From Wandonia sp964447015 (GTDB lineage: Bacteria > Bacteroidota > Bacteroidia > Flavobacteriales_D > Crocinitomicaceae): a DNA stretch of 64,000 bases. Under the pieces are notes generated by a model. The model was given only the letters and a program-made list of their open reading frames with translations. It did no database searches and was not told where the DNA came from. The stretch's first letter is position 1. Each line of letters opens with the position of its first letter. Shown here piece after piece: positions 45,830-54,309 of the stretch. The position numbers were made by a program, and so were the translations under genes. The DNA is taken from contig CAYUQU010000005.1 of NCBI GenBank assembly GCA_964447015.1, positions 39,404-103,403 on the forward strand, read 5' to 3'.

Positions 45830-47170
45830 TTAACGATTAAACAGCAAACGCTGCCCCGCATCTTCATTTACAATCTGAACTCCATCCCATACAATTTGAC
45901 CGTTCACAAGTGTAGCAGTAATGTGGTGGTCAAATATGACACCTTCAAAAGGAGACCAGCCACACTTGTAAAGTACATTTTGCTTTGTCACCATTGTGGA
46001 TACTTTTGGATTCACAATCACGATATCGGCATGATAGCCCTCGCGTAAAAATCCTCTTTTTTCAATATTAAAGAGTGTAGCGGGCGCATGACACATTTTT
46101 TCAACGATTCGTTCAGGGGAGATAATTCCTTCCAACGATTTTTGAAACATCGCTTGAATGGCATGCTGAACCAAAGGTCCACCTGAAGGGGCGTTAAAGT
46201 ATGTTTGATTTTTTTCCTCTAATGTATGAGGCGCGTGGTCTGTAGCAATTACATCAATTCGATTATCCAAAACCGCTTCCCAAATCGCATTTCTATCGGT
46301 TGCCGTTTTCACTGCAGGATTCCACTTGATGAATGTGCCTTTGTCAAGATAATCTTCATCTGAAAACCAAAGATGATGCACACATGCCTCAGCCGTAATT
46401 CTCTTCTCCTCAAGCGGAATATCATTTCGGAACAGCGACAATTCCTTCGCTGTACTGATATGGAGGATATGTAATCTCGTATTGTATTTTTTTGCCAACT
46501 CCACCGCCATCGAAGACGACAAGTAGCATGCCTCAGCAGAACGAATTAAAGGGTGAGCAGACATCGGTACATGTTCACCGTATTTCTCCTTATATAACTC
46601 GATATTTGTGCGAATGGTATGCTCATCCTCACAGTGCGTCGCGATTAAAAGTGGAACTTCAGAAAATATTTTCTCCAGTGTTTCTTGTTGATCTACAAGC
46701 ATATTTCCTGTAGAAGAACCCATGAAAACTTTAACTCCACAAATATTTCTTCCATCAGTTTTAAGTACTTCCTCAATGTTGTCATTGGAAGCACCCATGA
46801 AAAATGAGTAGTTCGTAGCAGAAGATTTTGCGGCAATCTGATACTTATTCTCCAATAACTCCTGAGTCAAGGTATTAGGAACAGTGTTGGGCATTTCCAT
46901 AAATGAGGTAATTCCACCCGCTGCTGCTGCACGAGATTCAGAATGGATGTTTGCCTTATGCGTCAACCCGGGTTCGCGAAAATGCACTTGGTCATCAATT
47001 GCACCCGGAATAACATACATTCCCTCTGCGTTCAGCTCTTGATAACCTGCAGGAGTTTCAATTGTTCCAGCAATTTTTGAAATAATTCCGTCTTCAATTA
47101 ATACATCCAAATGAGCGCGTTTACCCTCATTGATAACCAAACCTCCTTTGATGACAATTCCTTTACTCAT
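45830..47170 (-). CDS. pyrC: Dihydroorotase
   Basis: 446 residues. It cyclises N-carbamoyl-aspartate to dihydroorotate in pyrimidine synthesis. Class I amidohydrolase features: PGAIDDQVHFREPGLTHK, the carboxylated Lys/His cluster KVFMGSSTGNML, ATHCEDEHT, LHILHISTAKEL and IATDHAPHT. The usual first HxH His is replaced by Gln (DDQVH), which from memory is also found in other Bacteroidota enzymes. An upstream in-frame start at 47203 would add 11 residues; ATG at 47170 is preferred because it overlaps the upstream stop codon (ATGA). Confidence 0.93.
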   Translation of the reverse strand: MSKGIVIKGGLVINEGKRAHLDVLIEDGIISKIAGTIETPAGYQELNAEGMYVIPGAIDDQVHFREPGLTHKANIHSESRAAAAGGITSFMEMPNTVPNTLTQELLENKYQIAAKSSATNYSFFMGASNDNIEEVLKTDGRNICGVKVFMGSSTGNMLVDQQETLEKIFSEVPLLIATHCEDEHTIRTNIELYKEKYGEHVPMSAHPLIRSAEACYLSSSMAVELAKKYNTRLHILHISTAKELSLFRNDIPLEEKRITAEACVHHLWFSDEDYLDKGTFIKWNPAVKTATDRNAIWEAVLDNRIDVIATDHAPHTLEEKNQTYFNAPSGGPLVQHAIQAMFQKSLEGIISPERIVEKMCHAPATLFNIEKRGFLREGYHADIVIVNPKVSTMVTKQNVLYKCGWSPFEGVIFDHHITATLVNGQIVWDGVQIVNEDAGQRLLFNR

Positions 47171-47880
47171 AATTTCATTCCTCTCATTTTCCATACACCC
47201 CAAAAAGCTTCCTTAAAAATAGAAATACTCATTTTTGACACACCATAAAGTCTGTCTACAAAGGTAATGGGAACTTCAACAATTTTAAAACCGTTGCGAA
47301 TTGCGGCATATTTCATGCAAATCTGAAACGCATAACCCGTAAAATGGATGGCGTCAAAATTTATTTTTTCTAAAACTGAGCGTTTATAGCAAATAAACCC
47401 TGCAGTAGTGTCTTTGACATTAATCCACAGAATCAAGCGCACGTAAATTGACGCAAAATAAGACATCAACACACGATTTAAAGGCCAGTTTTCTACTTTT
47501 CCTCCCTTGCAATAGCGAGAACCTACACTTACATCGCCCCCACCAGAATGGCAAGCTTCATAAAGTCGAGTTAAATCATCTGGGTTGTGTGAGAAGTCAG
47601 CGTCCATTTCAAAGACATATTCGTAGTCTTTAGCCAATGCCCATTTAAATCCATGAATGTAAGCCGTTCCCAGTCCTAATTTCCCCTGTCGTTCTTCCAC
47701 AAAAAGTTGATTAGGGAACTCCTTAATCAAGGTTTTAACAATTTCAGCAGTTCCATCAGGTGAGCTGTCATCTACCACTACAATGTGAAATTCTTTATCC
47801 AAAGAAAAAACCTTGCGGATTATTCTCTCGATATTTTCCTTCTCATTGAATGTGGGTATTATGACTACGCTATCTGACAC
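47167..47880 (-). CDS. Polyprenol-phosphate mannosyltransferase (Dpm1-like GT2)
   Basis: 237 residues, GT2 fold. The nucleotide-sugar signature is VIIPTFNEKENIERII, with VVDDSSPDGTAEIV and EMDADFSHNPDD, followed by VGSRYCKGG and the C-terminal membrane-associated RVLMSYFASIYVRL. It should transfer mannose (or a similar sugar) from a GDP or UDP donor to a polyprenyl phosphate, for protein or glycan modification on the outside of the membrane. Start is GTG at 47880. The stop overlaps pyrC by 4 nt. Confidence 0.85.
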   Translation of the reverse strand: MSDSVVIIPTFNEKENIERIIRKVFSLDKEFHIVVVDDSSPDGTAEIVKTLIKEFPNQLFVEERQGKLGLGTAYIHGFKWALAKDYEYVFEMDADFSHNPDDLTRLYEACHSGGGDVSVGSRYCKGGKVENWPLNRVLMSYFASIYVRLILWINVKDTTAGFICYKRSVLEKINFDAIHFTGYAFQICMKYAAIRNGFKIVEVPITFVDRLYGVSKMSISIFKEAFWGVWKMRGMKL

Positions 47881-47984
47881 TGGCTTAAAAAATAGAATGC
47901 TAAGATAACTGAAATCTATTTGAAAATGTAATACATCAGCGTTTTCTTCGTTTTTTGTACATTTACATTCTGATAATTTAACAA

Positions 47985-49376
47985 ATGCGCCTGTTTTACC
48001 TTTTCTTGTTCACTTTTTTCGTTTGTTTTGAGGGTTTCTCTCAAGACTATAAGAATGTTTTCCTTTTGAACAATTGGAAAACAGATACTTTAGTTTCACC
48101 TATCGACGGAATGGTGTTTAACGAAACTTGGGGATTTGTACAGGATAATCGTGAATATGGCGTTATCGGATCTACAGAGGGTACCCATATTTTTGAGATT
48201 ACAAACAACAACAAATTAAAACCTGTTGATTTTGTAAGAGGAAACTTTAGCTCACCTCAAGTAGTCCATCGCGATTATCATGATTACAACGGATACCTTT
48301 ATGCGGTGTGTGACGAGGGGAATAGTTCTTTGCAGATTATCGACCTTCAGTATCTCCCTGATTCAGTTCACGTTGTTGTGAATGACAGTGTGGGTTTTGG
48401 GCGTGCTCACAATATCTTCATAGACAGTTCGTCTGCCCTCTTGTACGCTTGTACTTTCACTCCGATAGTTGGAAACCCTTCTTTTTCTTTTACTTCTCTA
48501 AAAGTTTTTTCACTTGCTGATCCTTTAAATCCTGTAGAAGTATTCGGAGGATTTGAGCACATTAGTGAAGTACACGATGCATATGTCGTAAATGATACAG
48601 CCTACTTAAACTGCGGATATGATGGACTCCATATTTACAATTTTTCAAACCCTGCAAGTCCGGTTTTGCTGGGTACGATGATGGCATATCAAGATCAAGG
48701 TTATAATCATTCTGGGTGGTTAAGCCCTGACAGAAAATTCTATTATTTTATTGACGAAACAGAGGGAAAACGAATCAAAAAAATCAACATAACAGACGTG
48801 GCAAACCCAACAGTAAGCGCAATGTTTGGGTCAGATCACTTCAATGGGTCAGTGGCTCACAATATTATGGTGACGAATAACTTGATTTTTGTGTCTTACT
48901 ACAATGAAGGCTTGAGAATTTTTGATACGCGTTTTCAACCACCCCGCGAAGTTGCGCATTATGACACATACCCTGATAACGACCCATTTAAAATGAATGG
49001 TGCTTGGGGAGTTTATTCCCTTCTCCCAAGTGGGCGAATCTTGGTTTCTGATAGAAAACATGGACTTTTTCTATTTCATTTTGACCATCATATTTTCGAA
49101 ATTCCACATGCTGATAATGTATTTACGGTATTTCCAAACCCTAGTCAAGCTGGACAAGAGGTTGTTTTTCGTTTTAATGAACGCAATATTCGAAAGGTTA
49201 AGTTTTACATCTATGATAACATGGGTCGAATCGTATTTTCAAAAGTTTCCGAACATCAAGACTATTGGACATTAAACTTGGTGCTCGCAGCGGGGAGTTA
49301 CAACTATAGTGTGTACTATGAAAATTTCCTCAACGAAGAATCCCTAAAACAAGGTCATGTATTGGTCATAGATTAA
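47985..49376 (+). CDS. Choice-of-anchor B protein with T9SS type-A sorting domain
   Basis: 463 residues. Signal peptide to about residue 19 (CFEGFSQ), then LVIVD-type beta-propeller repeats (GVIGSTEGTHIFEI, YGYLYAVCDEG-like, HNIFIDSSS, AYLNCGYDGLHIYNFSNP, HNIMVTNNLIFVSYYNEGLRIFD), the choice-of-anchor B arrangement. The C-terminus is a T9SS type-A sorting domain: VFTVFPNPSQAGQEVVFRF through VKFYIYDNMGRIVFS. It is exported to the surface by T9SS. No enzymatic motif. Monocistronic, divergent from the mannosyltransferase gene. Confidence 0.88.
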   Translation: MRLFYLFLFTFFVCFEGFSQDYKNVFLLNNWKTDTLVSPIDGMVFNETWGFVQDNREYGVIGSTEGTHIFEITNNNKLKPVDFVRGNFSSPQVVHRDYHDYNGYLYAVCDEGNSSLQIIDLQYLPDSVHVVVNDSVGFGRAHNIFIDSSSALLYACTFTPIVGNPSFSFTSLKVFSLADPLNPVEVFGGFEHISEVHDAYVVNDTAYLNCGYDGLHIYNFSNPASPVLLGTMMAYQDQGYNHSGWLSPDRKFYYFIDETEGKRIKKINITDVANPTVSAMFGSDHFNGSVAHNIMVTNNLIFVSYYNEGLRIFDTRFQPPREVAHYDTYPDNDPFKMNGAWGVYSLLPSGRILVSDRKHGLFLFHFDHHIFEIPHADNVFTVFPNPSQAGQEVVFRFNERNIRKVKFYIYDNMGRIVFSKVSEHQDYWTLNLVLAAGSYNYSVYYENFLNEESLKQGHVLVID

Positions 49377-49383
49377 GCGTGAT

Positions 49384-52284
49384 CTACCAATTCAACACGT
49401 TAGCATTATACTCCGCAAATAAATCACGTGTATGTTCGTGGCAAGTAAACAAAATCACCTGTCTTCCCTCTGCAAAATGAGTGAGCGTTTTAGCTAAGTT
49501 TCTAGCGCGATGTACATCAAAATTCACCATTACGTCATCCAGTGCAACCGGAAGTGGTTCAGCGCTTTTTTCATACTCCGAGATCAGTCCCATTCGAAGT
49601 GACAGTAAAAGTTGCTCGCGTGTTCCACGACTTAGTTCTTCAACTTTTTTATGCTTCCCTGCATTATCAATTAAGCTCACGTGTTTTTCGCTTAACGAAA
49701 TTCGCAAATCACGATAAGTATTGTCCGTAATTTCTCTGAAATAATCCCGCGTAAAAGTAATTACTTCGGGTTGTTTCTCTTCTTCAAATCGCTGTTTACT
49801 TTCATTTAGAATTTTCAATGCCATTTTAGTAGCTAACCATTCTTTTGTTTCTTCTTGCAGCCTCGTCTCTAAACTTTCACGCTGATTTAACAGATCAAAC
49901 ATTTCGTCTGGCTTGAGAATGTGACCAATGTTTGTAACGCACGCTGTTAACTGCTTGTTTATGTTTTCGTATTCAGCATTACTATTCTCCACTAGCTCCT
50001 TTGCTTGCTGAGTTTGAATTTGAAGCTCAGCAGGATCAAGTTCGGCAAGTGCATTCAATGTTTGATCAAAATGCTCATGACCGCAAATTGAGCGAATGGC
50101 ATTAGATGATGACTCGACCCTTTCAAATGCCTTTTTGTATTCTTCTTGACGCTCAAAATAATTGTAGAATGCACTTTCAGAGTCCACACCTAAATTCTTA
50201 AAAAGGTCGTTAATCGCTTTTGAATTTTTCTCTAATTCTTGCTCTTTACCTTTTAAAAGATTTTCATTTTGAGCAATTTTTTCAGTCAACTGCGTGAGTA
50301 ACCGACTGTTTTTCTCATTTTCCTCTAATCGGCGAATGAGGTCATAAATCAACTCTGCTGTATACTTATCTTGATTGGGGAGAGCCTCTTTTAATTTTGC
50401 TTCAAACTCGCTATTCGTTTGTTGCAAACGTTCTTGATTCTGTGTTGCTTCGCGCAAACTCTGATCAAGACGCTTCATCTCATCTACATTCGACAAAAAC
50501 CCATCCATTGCGCGGGGAGCGAGTGAATTCGGGAGCTTATTCTCAATTAAAATCTTCTTCCAGGTTTCTTCTGATTCAATTTTCGATTGATTAATTATTT
50601 CTAGCTCTTCCTTCTCTGCTGTCAATTGTTTTATGATATTAACCTTTTCAATTTGTAATTCTTTCAGTGCTGTATTGATTCGATCATAATTATGAAGAAT
50701 GGCTTCGATATTTTTCAATTTCGAATTGATTTGATTTCCATCAACTGCAGCATTACTAGATAAGGATTCTTTGGGTCTGCCTTTCAGCATAAAAGCACCC
50801 AAAATCAATCCGATAAACCCGAAAATAAGACTTAAAGTCGCGTTTGAATTGAAGAACACTACTGCCACAATCAAAAGTCCAATAGACGCTGCCAATCCCG
50901 CATAAAAAACAGTGTTCCCAACTGGTTTCACTACAGTCCCGGCTAATGTTTTTTGGAACTGGGTGTCTAAAGCTACGCGTTCTTCCGACAGTTTTTGCAC
51001 ATCTTTTTCAGATGTAATCCCTAAACTTTTTAACTCTTCATTGAGATGAGAAAATTTGTGCTCAAGTGCACTCAATGATGTTTCCAGTTGTTTAATTATC
51101 TCGTTCTTCCTGTCAATATTTCGAGCTAATAAATTCAGGTTTTCATTTGTGTCCGATGCTCTATTTCGCAGTTCAAATGAACCACCTAAAGTCAATAGGT
51201 CTTTCGTGTTAAATTCGTCCCCTAACTGAGAAGCAATTTCCGCTAATTTATCTTTTGTACTTGCAATTTTCGCTTGTTCATTTCGCAAGTTGACAGTCGA
51301 CTCCTCATAAACTTTTACTGTAGTCTTAAAATAATCAAGCAAATGACCTTTCTCAGCAAGATGTGCATCTACTTGAATACTCTTTGACTCATTTTTTAAA
51401 GAAGAAATCTCAGACTGAAGCTGTGCAATTGTTTTTCCAATCGCTCCATGTTCCATTTTTAACTGGCTGTAATCATCAACCAATTGTTTAGGGTGCGATT
51501 CAATCTCTCCTAATTTTTCTACTGTACTCTTAGCTGTGGCATACTCCACATAATGAGAGTATGCACGCTCAAAATTAGAAAGTTGATTGAATTTTCGATT
51601 GAATTCTTGCCTGCTTTCATTCAAGCGCTGTTGTTCTTTCTCTAGTTGTTTTTGTTCTTCAGTAAGTCGGTTGAAGTCTCCTAATTTTTGTTTGAGAATG
51701 GTGATTTTCGACTCTTTTTCTTCCATTTGATTGACAATTTCAGCCAATACTTGCGTACGTCCACGGGGGACAAAATAGTCCACTGAATGACTTATCAATC
51801 CTTTTTCAAAGCTCCCAAAATCCACTCCTGCCAGACCCATTCCCATAGAGAAGATTCGGTCTTCCATTCCTGAATCACTCAGTTGTTGTATTTCAAAAAG
51901 CTCGTCTAAAGTAATCGCATAGACATTTTGATACAAATCACTCGTCGCATTGCCCATCAATCGCTTATACACAATTTCTTGGTCAGAGATGTTGCCTTGA
52001 TATTCAAGCTGGAATTGGTGGTCGCCCTTGCGAGACACCATCAGTGATTCACCTGTATTATTGTTAAGCCAAATTCTACCGCCATGTACACCACCATTTA
52101 ATGGAGGTCTCCTCTCACTAATTGTACGCGGATAACCAAATAATGTGTACCGTATAAAATCCAGCATTGTCGATTTTCCGGCCTCATTCTTTCCGTAGAG
52201 AATATTGACCCCATCTTTAAAACCCGAAAGCTCTTTGTCGTGGAATGCACCAAAACCGTCGATATGAATTTTTTCTATCTTCAT
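49384..52284 (-). CDS. SbcC/YhaN-like ATPase with coiled coil
   Basis: 966 residues. Walker A YGKNEAGKST at 30-39 follows the N-terminal KIEKIHIDGFGAF strand; a long coiled coil (about 180-460 and 500-790) surrounds two hydrophobic stretches at about 455-505 (YAGLAASIGLLIVAVVFF, LIFGFIGLILGAFML), and the C-terminal ATPase half ends in SRGTREQLLLSLRMGL and LPVALDDVMVNFD. It resembles YhaN, an SbcC/Rad50 relative that works with a metallophosphoesterase in DNA end processing. The central hydrophobic pair is known from YhaN-type proteins. It follows the YhaO-like gene with 4-nt overlap. Confidence 0.85.
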   Translation of the reverse strand: MKIEKIHIDGFGAFHDKELSGFKDGVNILYGKNEAGKSTMLDFIRYTLFGYPRTISERRPPLNGGVHGGRIWLNNNTGESLMVSRKGDHQFQLEYQGNISDQEIVYKRLMGNATSDLYQNVYAITLDELFEIQQLSDSGMEDRIFSMGMGLAGVDFGSFEKGLISHSVDYFVPRGRTQVLAEIVNQMEEKESKITILKQKLGDFNRLTEEQKQLEKEQQRLNESRQEFNRKFNQLSNFERAYSHYVEYATAKSTVEKLGEIESHPKQLVDDYSQLKMEHGAIGKTIAQLQSEISSLKNESKSIQVDAHLAEKGHLLDYFKTTVKVYEESTVNLRNEQAKIASTKDKLAEIASQLGDEFNTKDLLTLGGSFELRNRASDTNENLNLLARNIDRKNEIIKQLETSLSALEHKFSHLNEELKSLGITSEKDVQKLSEERVALDTQFQKTLAGTVVKPVGNTVFYAGLAASIGLLIVAVVFFNSNATLSLIFGFIGLILGAFMLKGRPKESLSSNAAVDGNQINSKLKNIEAILHNYDRINTALKELQIEKVNIIKQLTAEKEELEIINQSKIESEETWKKILIENKLPNSLAPRAMDGFLSNVDEMKRLDQSLREATQNQERLQQTNSEFEAKLKEALPNQDKYTAELIYDLIRRLEENEKNSRLLTQLTEKIAQNENLLKGKEQELEKNSKAINDLFKNLGVDSESAFYNYFERQEEYKKAFERVESSSNAIRSICGHEHFDQTLNALAELDPAELQIQTQQAKELVENSNAEYENINKQLTACVTNIGHILKPDEMFDLLNQRESLETRLQEETKEWLATKMALKILNESKQRFEEEKQPEVITFTRDYFREITDNTYRDLRISLSEKHVSLIDNAGKHKKVEELSRGTREQLLLSLRMGLISEYEKSAEPLPVALDDVMVNFDVHRARNLAKTLTHFAEGRQVILFTCHEHTRDLFAEYNANVLNW

Positions 52285-53540
52285 TTATCATCCGCTTTAG
52301 TAATCAAGCCTGAGATGCATTTCCATTTTGCACGATTGAGCACTTCTTTCACCTCATCAAGATTATCTATCTCATGGATATAGCGCCCAACTTTAGTTGA
52401 CTTTAATTCTTCCAACAGCTCTTTCTGCATTTCAAGTAACTGCTCATCGTCTTTCTCATATACTTCAAAACGACGAATAAGGTCACCAATAAAATCTGAG
52501 GATTGTTTTCTCTCTTCTAAATCAATTACAGGCATTGCATGATTGATGATACGATCGAGAAAGACAAAAGTCGTTGCGTAATTATTGTCGTTGTTAAATG
52601 TAACGATAAGGTCATCAAGTTCTTTTTGATTAGTCAGCACTTCATATATTTCAGACATGCCAGTGAGTTCAATCCGAAGCATTCTTGACTTTTCAGTTGA
52701 TATCAATTCATTCCGAAGATCTTCAAGCATTTCAAAAAGAGCTGTAATAGTCTTTACTTCGCTTATATCTTTTTGGATATATTCGAAAACCACATCGGTT
52801 AAACTAATAAAACGCTTACTTGTAACTTTTTCTCCCTCAACTTCAATCAGATAACACCCCTTGTCACCCGTTTCGTTAAAATGGCGACCCTGAATATTTC
52901 CTGAATAAACTACCAGTGGATTTGAGTCATGTACAATTTCTCTTTTATGAATGTGACCTAGGGCAAAATAATCCATCTTTGACGCTCGAAGTTCATCCAG
53001 AGTAAAAGGGCAATAGGGATTTTGATGTTCTCTACCTGCCAAAGTACCGTGCAAAACACCAATTGAAAAAGGCGCATTGTCCTCTCGCTTATATTGCTGT
53101 ACTAAACGTCGATTTTCTACTTTTTCACCAAAACTTACGCCATAAATCGCCGCTAGCTCTTGCTCATCCTTGGAAAAAATGTGTTTCTGAACTTCATTTG
53201 ATCCAAATAACACCACATTCTTTGGAAGTTTAAAATTTTTAGCCCACTGATTTAGTGGGTCATGGTTTCCGCAAATGATGTATGCTTTTATTCCCTTTGC
53301 ATTCAACCTATCCAGACCTCTAAAAAATCGATATTGCGCACTCAAACTCCCCGACTCACTATCAAAACTATCACCCGCGATAAGCAGAAAATCTACTTCA
53401 GTATCAATACAAGTATCAATTAGTTTTTCGTAAGCTCGAATTCCACATTCCAACAAGGCTTTTCCCAAATCCAAATTCATGGATCGAATTCCTCTGTAAG
53501 GACTTTCAATGTGGAGATCAGCTGCGTGGATGAATTTCAT
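52281..53540 (-). CDS. SbcD/YhaO-like metallophosphoesterase (DNA exonuclease subunit)
   Basis: 419 residues. Calcineurin-type phosphoesterase motifs: HAADLH (5-10), AGDSFD (D57), GNHD (91-94), GVLHG and ALGHIHK. It should hydrolyse DNA ends as the nuclease partner of the adjacent ATPase, with two metal ions. C-terminal 150 residues form a capping domain. It precedes the YhaN-like gene with an ATGA overlap, forming a two-gene operon. The specific role (replication repair, DNA end resection, phage defence) cannot be told from sequence. Confidence 0.88.
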   Translation of the reverse strand: MKFIHAADLHIESPYRGIRSMNLDLGKALLECGIRAYEKLIDTCIDTEVDFLLIAGDSFDSESGSLSAQYRFFRGLDRLNAKGIKAYIICGNHDPLNQWAKNFKLPKNVVLFGSNEVQKHIFSKDEQELAAIYGVSFGEKVENRRLVQQYKREDNAPFSIGVLHGTLAGREHQNPYCPFTLDELRASKMDYFALGHIHKREIVHDSNPLVVYSGNIQGRHFNETGDKGCYLIEVEGEKVTSKRFISLTDVVFEYIQKDISEVKTITALFEMLEDLRNELISTEKSRMLRIELTGMSEIYEVLTNQKELDDLIVTFNNDNNYATTFVFLDRIINHAMPVIDLEERKQSSDFIGDLIRRFEVYEKDDEQLLEMQKELLEELKSTKVGRYIHEIDNLDEVKEVLNRAKWKCISGLITKADDK

Positions 53541-53577
53541 GTAAGTGACATTAGAATGCTAATATATTAAGATTTTC

Positions 53578-53585
53578 TATCTTTG
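53578..53585 (+). promoter_or_regulatory. -7 promoter element (TATCTTTG)
   Basis: A full match to TAnnTTTG, 41 nt before the ATG at 53627. No clear TTG lies at the ideal distance upstream. Confidence 0.55.
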
Positions 53586-53626
53586 GAAAGCAGAATTCAC
53601 TTGCCTTTTACAGAAAATACAAACAA

Positions 53627-54175
53627 ATGACAAAAGTAAATCAAAAACTAAATTTTGAACCACGAAAAGAAGAGACACACTCAATGGGTTTCACTTTTGG
53701 ATTGCCCGCACAAATTGTAGGTGGAGCATTGATTTTTATGGGATTGGTAATGTTATTATCACTGTCTACGGCTGGAGTAATTCTTGGTCCTGTTCCATTA
53801 TTTGCTGGTGCCTTTTTATTGACTTCTTTATACGGAGTACAAATTGACTACTCAAACAGGTACTTTCGAGAATATGGCTCGATAATGGGACTAAAATATG
53901 GGAAATGGCTGGAATTGGATAAATTTCCTTTTTTAACTATTCTCACGGCAAACAAAACAAACAAATCATCCGATATTACAGGCTTAAATTCAGTTGTATA
54001 CACAAAAGAAGCATATGGAGTTTACCTTTTAACAAATTCACATCGAAAACGAGTGTTAATTATGCGCTGCCAAGGTGGATTCGAACATGCAAAACTAGAA
54101 GCCGAGCGTATTGCCGATATAATGAACAAAGAAATTGTGGCATTCAGTCCAAAAAGAATTAGCAAAGTAAGGTGA
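53627..54175 (+). CDS. Membrane protein of unknown function
   Basis: 182 residues. The N-terminal 25 residues are polar; two transmembrane segments follow (about 27-50 and 52-70, GALIFMGLVMLLSL and VPLFAGAFLLTSLYG), then a soluble domain of 110 residues with ITGLNSVVYTKEAYGVYLLT and a short basic C-terminus. No family recognised. It lies alone between the YhaO-like gene (divergent) and the PKD protein, and has its own promoter box. Confidence 0.7.
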   Translation: MTKVNQKLNFEPRKEETHSMGFTFGLPAQIVGGALIFMGLVMLLSLSTAGVILGPVPLFAGAFLLTSLYGVQIDYSNRYFREYGSIMGLKYGKWLELDKFPFLTILTANKTNKSSDITGLNSVVYTKEAYGVYLLTNSHRKRVLIMRCQGGFEHAKLEAERIADIMNKEIVAFSPKRISKVR

Positions 54176-54262
54176 CATTATTTTTTAATAAAAATAACTC
54201 TAAATTCAATATATGCACAAAATTTAAGCCGTTAAGTTTTATGCATACATAATTAAAAGTGT

Positions 54263-54293
54263 TTGTTTTTCTAGCAAAAATTTTGTATATTCG
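54263..54293 (+). promoter_or_regulatory. Promoter of the PKD protein gene (TTG-N20-TATATTCG)
   Basis: TTG at 54263-54265 and TATATTCG at 54286-54293 are 20 nt apart, an exact match in -7 octamer and spacing to the promoter at 1984-2014. The start codon is 16 nt downstream. Confidence 0.75.
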
Positions 54294-54309
54294 TTAGAAA
54301 GTCAATTGC

